NCBI GenBank assembly: GCA_037367405.1 | Contig: JAZKJV010000606.1 | Location: forward strand, 402,934 to 466,933 | DNA length: 64,000 bases | Direction of reading: 5' to 3' | Source of the DNA: Ottelia alismoides | Taxonomy: Eukaryota > Streptophyta > Magnoliopsida > Alismatales > Hydrocharitaceae | In this document: positions 1 to 10,871 of the stretch, one piece after another | Numbering within the stretch: the stretch's first letter is position 1 | Layout of the letters: each line of letters begins with the position of its first letter | Position numbers and translations under genes: made by a program | The notes under the pieces: generated by a model | What the model was told of the DNA's origin: nothing | What the model saw: the letters and a program-made list of their open reading frames with translations, nothing else | Databases searched by the model: none

Positions 1-342
1 TATGTGATTGCACAAGAGGATCTCTAATATTATGGTATATAATGTAGATTTTATACACCACATACTGCTTGTTTGAATCATGGAATGTGGTTAAACAAAA
101 GACGGAAGTTATGTGGAAGTGGCCACCAAATAATCTAGGTACATTTTTTATTTATAATTTAATATTCATGTTAAAGTTAACATTCGTTTAATATTCGTAT
201 TCGTATTCGTATTTTGAGGATATGGATCCTGATTTTTTACATTCGTGTAACATTCGTATTCGTATTCGTATTCGTAAAATAATATGGATATGGTTATGGT
301 ATGACTTGAATTCGCATTCGTATTCGTTCGTTTGCATCCCTA
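1..342. mobile_element. Terminal part of a probable hAT transposon inserted in element A
   Basis: The right edge, read on the minus strand from 342, begins TAGGGATGCAAACG, which resembles the terminal inverted repeat of plant hAT elements (Ac begins with a similar TAGGGATGAAA-type end). Inward of it are many copies of ATTCGT, as expected of subterminal transposase-binding repeats. RNase H homology of element A begins directly after the terminus (about 351), so this looks like an insertion in that gene. Bases 343-350 (gcagtatg) would be the 8-bp target duplication, but the other end is outside the window. No transposase is visible here. The identification rests on the terminus only. Confidence 0.5.
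191..330. repeat. ATTCGT subterminal repeat clusters
   Basis: Three clusters of ATTCGT hexamers lie at about 191-213, 240-276 and 309-330, separated by unique sequence. The pattern is a short tandem repeat interrupted by spacers, which fits subterminal repeats of a hAT element better than a simple microsatellite. Confidence 0.55.
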
Positions 343-350
343 GCAGTATG

Positions 351-1998
351 ACATTCACTACGCCAGCCGGACTTTGGATGTTGCTCAGCGGAAACATACT
401 ATGACAGAGAAAGAGATGCTGGCCGTAGTCTTTGCTTTGGATAAGTATCGATCATATATTCTCGGATCTAGAGTGACTATCTATACATATCACACCGCCA
501 TTCGGTACCTCATGGCCAAGAAGGATGCCAAAGTTCGCCTTACCAGATGGATCCTTCTGCTCCAGGAGTTTGATATTGAGATTAAGGATAAGCCTGGAGT
601 TAAGAATGTGGTGGCGGATCATCTCTCCCGCTTAGAGAATCTTGAGGAATCTGAGCCCAGCGCACCTATTACTGAGACATTTCCAGACAAGGTGATCTTT
701 GCTATTGCCTCACTCCCATGGTATGCCGACGTTGTGAACTATCTTGTCGCCAAGACGGTCCCACAGGGTTGGCCCAGGCAGAAACTTGAGACCTTCCTAG
801 CGAAGGCCAAGTTTTACCAGTGGGAGGATCCCGTCCTTTATCATGAAGGAGGGGATAGCATCTGGAGGAGGTGCATTCCTCAAGAAGAGCAGCATAGCGT
901 CCTCACATACTACTACAAGCTTGAGGCAGGAGGACATCATTCTGGGAGACAGACAGCACAGAAGGCTCCAATCCGGCCTTTGGTGGCCTACTCTCTTCAA
1001 GGATTCAGATGAATTCGTGAAGAGGTGTACTGACTGTCAGAAGATGGGTACTTGCGGACAGAGGGACATGATGCCCATGCAGCCCATTCACTTTTGTGAG
1101 GTTTTTGATGCATGGGGGATTGATTTCATGGGCCCATTTCCTAAGAGTCAGGGGTTTGAGCACATTTTGCTCACTGTGTATTATGTCAGCTGATGGGTTG
1201 AGACCATCCCCTCCCAAGCCGTAGATGCTAATACCGTGTGTCGATTTTTGAGGAAAAATATCATTTTCACGGTTCGGGGTATCTAAAGTTCTGATTTCAG
1301 ATGGGGGGTCTCATTTCATTAATGATAAAGTTAGGGCCCTTGTAGATGAGTTCGGCATTGACCATCGTGTTGTCACGCCATATCACCCTCAGACTAATGG
1401 TCTTGCCGAAGTATCGAACAGGTAGATCAAGACTATCTTACAGAAGGTTGTCCGCCCAGACCGAAAGGATTGGTCACAGCTTTTGGACTCGGTCTTGTGG
1501 GCTTATCGGACTTCCTTCAAGACTCCATTAGGGACATCTCCCTTTTGTCTCGTCTATGGCAAGTTGTGCCATCTATCAGTGGAAATCAAGCATAAGTCAC
1601 TTTGGGCAGTCACTGAGTTATTATTGGATCCCGAGAGTATAGGAGAATAGAGGAAAGCAGAGTTGGCAGCCCTGGAGGAGTTGAGAGATACAGCCTTTTC
1701 TAGCAGCCTACAGTATAAGGAAAAAGTGAAGACATGGCATGATTCCCATATCAGCCATAAACAGTTTGAGCCCGATCAGCGTGTATGGTTGTTTGATTCC
1801 AGGCTGAAGTTATTTCCAGGGAAATTACAGAGTAAGTGGAAAGGTCCGTTTGTGGTCAGGAAGGTACATGACAATGGTAGCATCGATATATCCGAGTTGT
1901 CATCTTCCTCTACCTTTCGTGTTAACGGTCAACGCCTAAAGCTATATCTAGATCATGATCAGCCGACCGTTGACGTTGCCCCCATTCTTCTGGTATGA
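351..1998 (+). pseudogene. Athila-type pol remnant: RNase H and integrase (element A)
   Basis: The fragment starts inside the RNase H domain (HYASRTLD-like start near 355, then EKEMLAVVFALDKYRSYI) and continues through the RNase H end (VADHLSRLE), the integrase zinc-binding part (CTDCQKMGTC near 1030), the catalytic core (WGIDFMGPFPKS near 1110) and the C-terminal domain to about 1998. It aligns with the matching part of element D. It is dead: frameshifts near 960 and 1270, stops at 1191-1193, 1423-1425 and 1648-1650 where D has sense codons, and the RNase H motif TDHTAIRYL reads TYHTAIRYL, losing an acidic residue. These enzymes would degrade the RNA template and insert the cDNA. Confidence 0.9.
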
Positions 1999-2186
1999 GA
2001 TGTGTTTTTTGACTCATATCATTTGCATCTCATACATGGCTATCACTTCCATCTTCCGCTGTATAGATCCATTTGTCCATATCACTCGTCTAGTCTTCCA
2101 TCTGTTGATATATTTTCTTCTTTTCTTCTTTTTCTTTTCTATCCTTTGTATCTATCAAAAAGGTATCGCCCCTTGTAGACAGTCTT

Positions 2187-2535
2187 CTATACTTAAGACA
2201 TACTTTGTCCTAAGTATAGGAGGGTGTGCACACCGAGTTGATTCTATTCTTTGATCCTCTCCATTGTCTCCGCTTCTTGTCTATACTTAGGGATATATTA
2301 CCCTAAGTATAGGGGGAGACAATCTGAGTACGATCTGTTCATTCCCACCCTTGACCCCCCCTGCTTTGTGTACAGTCTGCTATACTTAGGATTATTTGAT
2401 CCTAAGTATAGGGGGGACGGTCGACTTCTCATTCGTTTATTCATCTCTTATTCATTTATTCTTAGACTTTTCTATACTCAGTACGAGTTATGTCTTCTCT
2501 TTTCTCTCCGATCTATGAGGACATAGAATAGGGGG
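2187..2535 (+). repeat. Hairpin array with polypurine-tract-like arms (element A)
   Basis: Four units start at about 2187, 2281, 2380 and 2472, a spacing of 92-99 bp. Each has an arm CTATACTTAG, a short variable part, and an arm CTAAGTATAG followed by a run of G. Unit 2 closes with GG/CC pairs and unit 3 with GAT/ATC, so the inner stem covaries. Unit 4 is a longer hairpin with an inner stem and is degraded in this copy. The 3' arms match the core of the element's own polypurine tract. Confidence 0.85.
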
Positions 2536-4205
2536 TCGTGTATACTGCGTATATACTTTAGCCATAACTCGTACTTTCGTATTTTTACTAATAACTATGG
2601 CTAATTACACTATTAAAATTCATTAAAAATCTCTAAAAAAAGAGATTTGATTATTCCTTAAATTCTTTGTGTGTCTACTGATTAATAAAACAGGTGAAAA
2701 AAATTTTTGCAAAATGTTTGAAAAATAGTTTGAAATCTTTTTGAAAATTTATTGAAAACTATTTGGAAAAACGTTTTGTTACATGTTTTCAACCTTTGTA
2801 AAAAAATTTTGATTGTAAAATTTATTTTCTTTGCGTGAAATAAAATGTTTGAAAAATGATTTGCAAATGGTTTGAAAAATGGTTGCAAAAATACTTTGAA
2901 AAATCTATATATACTGTTTGGAAAAACCTTTGCAAAATGATTTTCAAATGTGTGTACATGTGTATAAAATTATTTGTAAAAATTATTTTGGACTATAGTT
3001 TTCAAAATGGCTTGAAAAATATTTTTAAAATAAGTTTGAGGAATACATACTTCTCACCTATAATTCTCTATGTATATATTTATAAAATTGATCACTTACC
3101 CTTGTAAATTCTTAATAATCCACTTCTTGTAAATAAAAGATGCATCCCCGTGTAAATATTTTTAACCTAGTTTTTAGCCAAAACCTTTTTTTCAAAAATC
3201 CTAAAAACATTTGCAAAATTAAAATCCAAAAACATTTGAAAAATCTTTTTGAAAAATCTAAAATAATGCATATGCATCATCTTTTCAAAAACCCATAAAA
3301 AGTTCAAAATCTTTGAAAATTGCATCACAAAAATATTTTCTGCATTTTGCATGGCATTTGCATAGCATGAGCATTTTTCGGATTGAGTTAGATAGTTGAA
3401 CGAGTCTAAGTAAAATCCGAAGATTGGAGCTTGGTTAGACCGTAAATCTACCTAATTAACAGGAACCTTATAGGAGCTGGAATTGAGGTACTTCAGGTCT
3501 AGTTGACTTAATTCTTTGAGGATCAAGAGACTTGGTTTAATGGATTCTTGACTGCCTAAGTAGAGTGTTTCGGAGCACATGCACGACTCTTGTTGATAAT
3601 GACCTAACTTGGACACCGGCACCTTTCACTTGGCTCAACTCAGTATGAGTGGTGAGGGGATTGGATTTGCCGGTATGAGACGCACACAGGTGGAAACACT
3701 TGTCCTCCTCTAGGGAGGGAAGTGCACCCCAACCCGTCCAGTGATGATGAGTTTCGAGGATAGGAGATCGTGGGTTGCGATAAAGCTTCAAAAGAGGGAT
3801 AGTCTACTGTCTCAAGGGGAAAAACTCCTTATGTAAATGTTGTTGTATATAGTATTCAAAAAAATACAAAATGCAAAAACTCCAAAAAAGTGGACAGGCC
3901 TGTACAAAAATAAAAATGTCTGTCGGAGTGTACATATGTGTATAGTCAATAAGCAAGCTTGAGCTTCAAAGTCAAATCAAGTGAGCCTGCAGCTGGATGA
4001 CTTGACTACACTGGTCTTGCATCCTAGGATAGGTAGCTACACTGGCTACCGTCCATTCTTCTCTTCACCCCCTCCTCTTGGGTTGGTTGCCACTTGAACT
4101 TAGAAGGGAATACCATACTCCTTGAGGAATGAGTTGTTGGATTGGGGAATCACTGGGTTGTCATATTGGAGAAGTCAGTCTCTTTGTCATTTCAGTTGGG
4201 GAGAG
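2536..4205 (+). other. 3' noncoding region of element A, first part
   Basis: No gene is seen. The first kilobase is AT-rich with many degenerate TTTGAAAA and GCAAAATG units. From about 3370 the sequence is conserved with D and B: motif TTGACTTAATTCTTTGAG at 3503-3520, and a block GGGTTGCGATAAAGCTTC around 3774-3790 that in B and D reads AATAAA. A block CTTAGAAGGGAATACC lies near 4098. Element B interrupts the region at 4205; it resumes at 17559. Confidence 0.75.
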
Positions 4206-7200
4206 TGATAATCGAGATTTGGCGAGGGTCTAAAGTAGTCCACACAAGGCGGGACCACAATGTCGCTGAGGCGACCGCTCACGAAACCTCAATTAATCAA
4301 CAAATAACCCACGACAATCAAGTAAAGTAGTGAAAGTGTGTGGAGTTAAAATTTATTATAACTCTACAACAAAGATGTGTATAGGTGCAAGTATGTGTAG
4401 AAGTCGAACACAGGGAGCAGAAAGGATAGATCGGGGCAAAATTGCTCAAAATGCGTAATTGTGATCAAGTTGTATATTCATGTTATATTTTCGTGGGTTT
4501 TAAATTTTATATTTTTATTATATTTTTAGTTTCAAATTTTTGTATTTTGATTTTTAATTTTCTGATTTTATATTTTCTTTTTATATTTTCTATTTTTTTA
4601 ATTTTCTTTTTTTAATATTAGAATATACATAATATAGGAAAAGAAGGGATAGAGTATTTATAAAAATAACTAAAAATAACTAAAATTCATAAAATCAAAT
4701 TTTTTGTGGTTTTTATAATTTTATAATGTTTTTATGATTTTTCTAGATTTTTCCTAATTTTTTGGTATTTTTAAAGTCAAAAATACTGAAAACAGTGGAT
4801 AAAAGGCAAGGCTGGAACTAAAATGGAGAAATAAAATGGAAAACAGTAGCAAACAATTCTCCAAATTAATTTTCTAATAAAGATAATAAAACAAAGAAAA
4901 TTTAGAAACAAAGTTTGTATTTTTGGGATTTTTTATGGATTTTTAATATTTTTATAAAGGTATTTGGAGTTTTATGATTTTTTGGAGTTTTCTTTTATAA
5001 TTTTTAGTGAATTTTGGACTGAAGTTAAAACAAACTAAAGGGAACAAGATATATTTTTTTGGGATTTTTCTGGAGTGTTTTTATATTTTTTATGGATTTT
5101 ATGATGCAAATAGTGCTGAAAATTGATGTTTTTGATTTTTAATAAATAGTAAAATGCAAGAAATATGGAAAATAAAAATATGATGCTAAACTACTATGCA
5201 ACAGAGACCTACTATGATTTTTGGGGATTTTTTTGGATTTTATAGACACATGCAATAATTACTAGAAGCATAAGGAAAAATCGTGTTTGCAGGGGCGTTT
5301 ATGTAATTAGTCAGGAATCCAGGGGCCTCTGCGCAAATATTTCAAAAAGATTATAACTAAATAAAAATACTCGCGGACTGAATATTAATAACAAAAATGT
5401 CCGAGCGAATCCTGCAAAAATTCCAAGCCCATGTGACGTGCACGCGACCTGGCGGGGATATAAATGTAGATACACAAAACTTGGGGGGCGTGAATATAAA
5501 GTTTACAAAAATATAAAAAGGGCAGATGAAAGATTAGGCAGTTGATATAAAGCACTAAAAACTCCCGGGCTGATGACGCAAAATGCCCAGGATATAGCGC
5601 GATCCGACGGTCGCGCGGCTCCCACTTACGCTACGTGGCAGCCCCGTAGAGCCCGATACCCCTTCAGTTATAACGGCTAGGATTAGAAGCTCGGATCAGA
5701 TCTGATGGTTGCAAGGGGCACGAGATCCGACTAACGCTTCTCCTCGGGAAGAACGGATGGCGATCGAACGGCGCGAAGGCTTGAAGGAAGAACACTCGAG
5801 GAGCACGGCCTGAATGAACCTTAAGCACCAAAATCTCCACGGTCGACGCTCCCTTCTCCTCCTCGATGTCTCCAAAAGCTACCTTGGAGCTTCCTCAAGG
5901 GGGGCAGCGGCTTCAAAATGGCCTAAGACGGCAGGAGCTCCGCTGCGGAGTTGGCGAGGGAGGACGGCCCCCAGGAGCTTCGAGCTGCAACAAAATCGAC
6001 TCCCAAGAGGGTCTTTGCGCACCTGGAACCTGCAGTTGAAAGAGCACAGCAACAGAGGATGGTCCAGGGAGAAAATTAGTGTGTATAGAGGAAATGGGCG
6101 GCGGAGGTGATACTCGCTGGAGCAAGCTCCGGCGAGGGTGTGATGGGTGATGAAAGGGATGAAGTGCGAAGTAAAAAAAAGGGATTGAATCCTAGAACTG
6201 TTGCAAATAAAGTAAAGCAAGAAAATACGAGAAAGAATGGACCTCGATTGGCTTTAAAACCAAGAAGTGAACCTCGACGGCGGCGCCGGAGATGGGGGTT
6301 CTGGAGCGCTTCCTCGACCTTGCCTAACACCTCGCCGCTCGGCCGGAGGCGAGGCTGTCACCCTCGCCGGTCCAGGGCACTAATCGGAGGAGAAAGGCGT
6401 GGTCTAAAGAAGGTTCAAAAGCGGGAGGAAGGTTTTGGGGTGTTTTTGAAGGATGGTGAACAGGGCTCCTTGATCGAGGCGTATCGGGAGATGCAACGAC
6501 CCGAAGGTCGAAAAAAACACTTGGGCGAGTATGCCCTATGGTAGGGCTACAAAAGTCGTGAAGACCTCGACCCCAAACGGTGAAAGACGAGGTCTGCAAA
6601 AATCCAAGAAGATGGGACAAAAATGCACTTCAGACGAGGACAGGCTGGGGTCAGAGAGTTGACCGCAGGTCAACTCTCCCTCCCACCTGGTTGGTCCACG
6701 TGGATCAACCAGGAAAAAGCCTGGAAAAATATTTTATAAAATCAAAATAAAATAGTAAACTATTTTATTTAATTATGGTTACAAAATAATAAATGCTTAT
6801 AATTTTATAAATTATTTTATGGCAATTTTTATTTATTTTTTAGAGGTATATTTTTACAAGTTGCCTATTATACCCTTTATAGGTATAAATACCTATGTAG
6901 TTTAGTATTTTATTTTTATTTTGTACATTTAATTTTATTTATTTTGTTGATTATTTTATATATTTATAAAGTTTTTTATACACTTAAATATATTTTTATT
7001 TTATTTTTCTGAATTGTTTTGTATCTTTAATAAAATATAAGTATAGTTTATACAGGTTTGTCTATAGGTATATTACCTGTGTATTATACAAGTATTTTTA
7101 TTTTGAGTTTTATTTGCATTTTTATTCTGATTTTAATGCACATAATTATTATAAAAATTAATTAAAAAATTATAAAAATATAAAATTATAAAAATAATGA

Positions 7201-7854
7201 ATAAAGAATAAATTGAATATTTTAATCTGTACAAGTATACTAGAAGGGTCCAAAACTCAACTTTCAAACCGTAACTCCGAAAAATACGAAACCACCTCCA
7301 TTAAATAGATTATTTTATGCTATATACAATTAAAGGTGAGTTTGGTACATTTTGAGTTTTTATTTACAAGATACGAGTCTGGGAAGTTGGAGTTTTGGAA
7401 TCTTATTCAGACCATAACTTTTTATCTGTACATTATTTTTTAGTGAAATCAATTTTGTATTTTTCTTTATTAAATTATCTACAACTTTCATGTACAAAGT
7501 TTCTTTATTTGATGTATAAAAAGTGGAACCAAAAATAGGTCCCAAAATGAATAAAGAATGAATTGAATAGTATAGGTATCTGACCCTTATCTCCCCCTAC
7601 TTTATTCTTGGTCGACCTATTCATCAAGATATCTAGGTCTCAGGGTTTTGGGTCATAAAATATTTACAATATTTTATTCTTTTTCTTTTATTTTCTTTAT
7701 TTAAGAATTTTGGCTTTAAAAACCACATTTTATACAATATTTACACAATGATGCATGGATGCTAAAATGCTCTATTAAAGGTTATTTACACGCATTTGCT
7801 AGGGTTTTTGAGGCCAAAATGATAGAATAAAGATGATGAAATGTGGATTCATCA
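4206..7854 (-). repeat. 3' LTR of element B
   Basis: A 3.65-kb LTR whose minus-strand ends are TGATGAATCC at 7854 and ATTATCA at 4206. It pairs with 13913-17553, with scattered substitutions and small indels. It contains an AT-rich promoter-side part, a palindrome ATAGGTAT/ATACCTAT at 6879-6896, a near-perfect G-box palindrome at 6686-6713, and a GC-rich part at about 5580-6620. ORFs seen in the GC-rich part show no recognised domain and are not annotated as genes. Confidence 0.9.
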
Positions 7855-7872
7855 TCCTCCTATACTTTACCT
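7855..7872 (-). promoter_or_regulatory. Polypurine tract of element B
   Basis: On the minus strand a purine-rich run with core AAAGTATAGGAGGA directly abuts the 3' LTR start at 7854. It is the plus-strand primer site for reverse transcription. A perfect hairpin with loop GGGAC lies next to it at 7872-7890. Confidence 0.85.
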
Positions 7873-7890
7873 TTGCTAGTCCCTAGCAAA
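7872..7890 (-). promoter_or_regulatory. GGGAC-loop hairpin beside the polypurine tract (element B)
   Basis: Two perfect 7-base arms (TTTGCTA and TAGCAAA) enclose the loop GGGAC on the element's strand. The same structure lies at the same place in A and D, and a version with a different stem lies in E. Confidence 0.7.
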
Positions 7891-9853
7891 TACTTATGCA
7901 ATAAGTGCAAAAAGAATAAGAAAGAAAAGAAAAAGAAGAAAGTTGGATTAAGTTTAATTATCAAACTTGTCTTCACAAAATCAAAGTTTGGAGCTTAAGT
8001 CAGACCTTTGGAATTTTAGTGCGGGCGGAACCTTAATGAGAACCAGATTTGAAATCCAACAGTCCCTGAGAAATCCCAAAACTCTTTTCAAGTTTCCTCA
8101 ATAGCCAGGTCAGAAATACTTCAACTCATACGCAAACCCTTATGACTATGAATCTGACTCGTACAGTGTAAGTGATGGTGGCTCTCCCCAACTAGAATGA
8201 CAAAGAAACTGACTTCTCCAGTTGACAACCCAATGATTCCCCAATCCAACAACTCATCCCTCAAGGAGTAGGGTATTCCCTTCTAAGTTCAAGTGGCAAC
8301 CAGCTCAAGAGGAGGGGGTGAAGAGAAGAATGGACGGTAGCCAGTGTAGCTACCTATCCTAGGATGCAAGACCAGTATAGTCAAGTCATCCAGTTGTAGG
8401 CTCACATGATTTGACTTTGAAGCTCAAGCTTGCTTATTTGACTTTACAACATATGTACACTCCGGCAGGCATTTTTATTTTTATACAGGCCTGTCCACTT
8501 TTTTGGAGTTCTTTTTTTTTTGGAATACTATATACAGCAGCATTTACATAGGGAGTTTTTCCTCTTGAGCCAGTAGACTATCCCTCTTTTGAAGCTTTAT
8601 TGCAACCCACGATCTCCTATCCTCGAAACTCATCATCACTGGACAGGTTGGGGCGTACTTCCCTCCCTAGAGGAGGACAAGTGTTTCCACCTGTATGTGT
8701 CTCATACCGACAAATCCAATCCCCTCACCACTCCAACTGAGTTGAGCTATGTGAAATGGTGCAAGTTTCCAAGTTAGGTCATTATCAACAAGGGTCGTGC
8801 GTGTGCTCCGAAATACTTTACTTATGCAGTCAAGAATCTATTGAACCAAGTCCTGTGATCCTCAAAGAATTAAGTCAACTAGACCTGAAGTACCTCAATC
8901 CCAGTTCCTATAAGGTTCCTATTAATTAGGTAGATTTAAGGTCCAACCAAGCTCCAATCTTCGGATTTTACTTAGACTCGTTCAATTATCAAACTCAATC
9001 CGAAAAATGAGAATGTTATGCAATGTCATGCAGAAAATATTTTTGTGATGTAATTTTCAAGATTTTGAACTTTTTATGGGTTTTTGCAAAGATGATGATG
9101 ATGGTGCATATGCATTTTTTAGATTTTTCAAAAGTTTTTCAGATGTTTTTGGATTTTAATTTTGCAAATGTTTTTGGATTTTTTTTTGAAAACAACAAGG
9201 TTTTGGCTGAAAACTAGGTGGAAAATATGTACACGGGAGTGCATCTTATATCTACAAGAAGTGGATTTTAAGAATTTACAGGGTAAGTGCTCAATTTTAT
9301 AAGTATCTATAGTGAATTTTGGTGTGATATATATATATATATATATATATATTCCTCAAACTTATTTGACACAGGATTTTCAAACAATTTTGAAAACAAT
9401 AGTCCCAAATAATTTTTACAAACAATTTTACACACATGTACACACATCTGAAAATATTTTTGAAAAGGTTTTCCAAACAGTATGTATAGATTTTTCAAAT
9501 ATTTTTGCAACCATTTTTCAAACCATTTGCAAATCATTTTTCAAACATTTTATTTCACACAAAGAAAATAAACTTTACAATCAAAAGATTTTTACAAAGG
9601 TTGAAAACATGTAACAAAATATTTTCAAAATAGTTTTTCAATAAATGTTCACAAAGATTTTCAAACTATTTTTCAAACATTTTGCAAAAAAACATTTTCA
9701 CATGATTTATTAATCAGTATCTATAGAAAGAATTTGAGGAACAAAACATCTTTTTATTAAGGTTTTTAATGAATTTTAAAGAATTATTAGCCATATTATT
9801 AAGAAAATACGAAAGTACGAGTTATGGCTAAAGTATATACGTAGTATATACGA
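7891..9853 (-). other. 3' noncoding region of element B
   Basis: No gene is seen. Conserved blocks shared with A, D and partly E include GGGTTGCAATAAAGCTTC (minus strand, ending near 8591) and TTGACTTAATTCTTTGAG (minus strand, 8861-8878). The outer part, about 9010-9800, is AT-rich with TTTGAAAA-type units. A (TA)n run lies at 9327-9352. Confidence 0.75.
9327..9352. repeat. (TA)n microsatellite
   Basis: Thirteen uninterrupted AT dinucleotides lie in the 3' noncoding region of element B, where A and D have no such run. Confidence 0.9.
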
Positions 9854-10461
9854 CCCCCCTATACTTAGCTTGAGCTATGTCCTCATAGATCAGAGAGAAA
9901 AGAGAAGACATAACTCGTACTGAGTATAGGCAAGTCAAAAGAATAAATAAACGAAGAAACGAATGAAGGAATGAGAAGTTGACCGTCCCCCCTATACTTA
10001 GGATCAAATAATCCTAAGTATAGCAGACTGTACACAAAGCAGGGAGGGTCAAGGGTGGGAATGAACAGATCGTACTCAGGTTGTCTCCCCCTATACTTAG
10101 GGTAAGATATCCCTAAGTATAGACAAGAAGAGGAGACAATGGAGAGGATCAAAGAATAGAATCAACTCGGGGTGCACACCCCCCTATACTTAGGACAAAG
10201 TATGTCCTAAGTATAGAAGACTGAACAAAAGGGCGGCACCTTTTCGGTAGATGAGGAAGATAGAAGAGGAAAAGAAGAAAAGAAGAAAAGAAATCAGAAG
10301 GTAAGAGAAGAGATCGTGAGAATATACACATCACTCCCCCTATACTTAGGGTAAAAGAAGCCCGAAGTCTAGGCAACAACAGGAGTAATGAAACAGAACG
10401 ACGAATGAACACTTGGCTCGTCCACCCCCCTATACTTAGGACAAAGTACGTCCTAAGCAAG
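9854..10461 (-). repeat. Hairpin array with polypurine-tract-like arms, six units (element B)
   Basis: Six inverted-repeat units lie at about 10424-10461, 10335-10372, 10179-10216, 10087-10122, 9987-10023 and 9854-9930. Spacing is mostly 89-99 bp with one longer gap of about 156 bp. Each 3' arm on the element's strand ends CTAAGTATAGGGGG. The first two units are degenerate and have no counterpart in A or D. The last unit is the long type with an inner stem pairing GAGTTATGTC with a GACATAGCTC-like arm. The array begins about 90 bp after the end of the reading frame at 10551. Confidence 0.85.
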
Positions 10462-10550
10462 GCAAACACGAGGATGGGTGGATGAGCAAAACGGGAGAGA
10501 GATTGAGATGAACAAAAGTGAATATACAACAGAGATGGATATACAAATGG

Positions 10551-10871
10551 TCAAGAAGGTTGAAAGCGAACCTTCTTGCGGGACCACTGAGGAATGGATC
10601 CGATGTGGTGCAGGTCGACATCGGGGTCCTCAGATGACGCAAATCGATCAGGGTCGACAGCGTGATGGTCCTCAGTGGCCCTAGGGTGTGAAGGCACAGA
10701 CGGGGTAGTGGAAGAAGTACGGATAGGTCCGGCCTTGGGAGTCTCGCTGATGTCAAAGTGAAAAGGGACAAACTCCTCATCATCGTAAGTAGTGTAATCA
10801 GAGTCATCCTGCAAGGTCTCGTCCAGGTCAAAACCAAAAGGAGCGAACTCATCAGTGGAAGTAGTCGAACT
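10551..10871 (-). pseudogene. C-terminal part of the element B ORF, cut off by an in-frame stop
   Basis: This stretch is in the same frame as the ORF at 10872-12545 and is separated from it only by a TAG at 10872-10874. It encodes an acidic tail rich in Asp, Glu, Ser and Pro ending RKKVRFQPS. The element E protein has a comparable KKKKVTFDL motif, suggesting that the tail is a real part of the protein and the stop is a recent lesion. The full reading frame would be about 665 codons. Confidence 0.7.

Noticed and set aside
2251..2526. ORFs across the hairpin arrays (2251-2526, 9883-10152)
   Set aside because: They only translate the repeated hairpin sequence (LGIYYPKYRG-like) and are not open in D or E.
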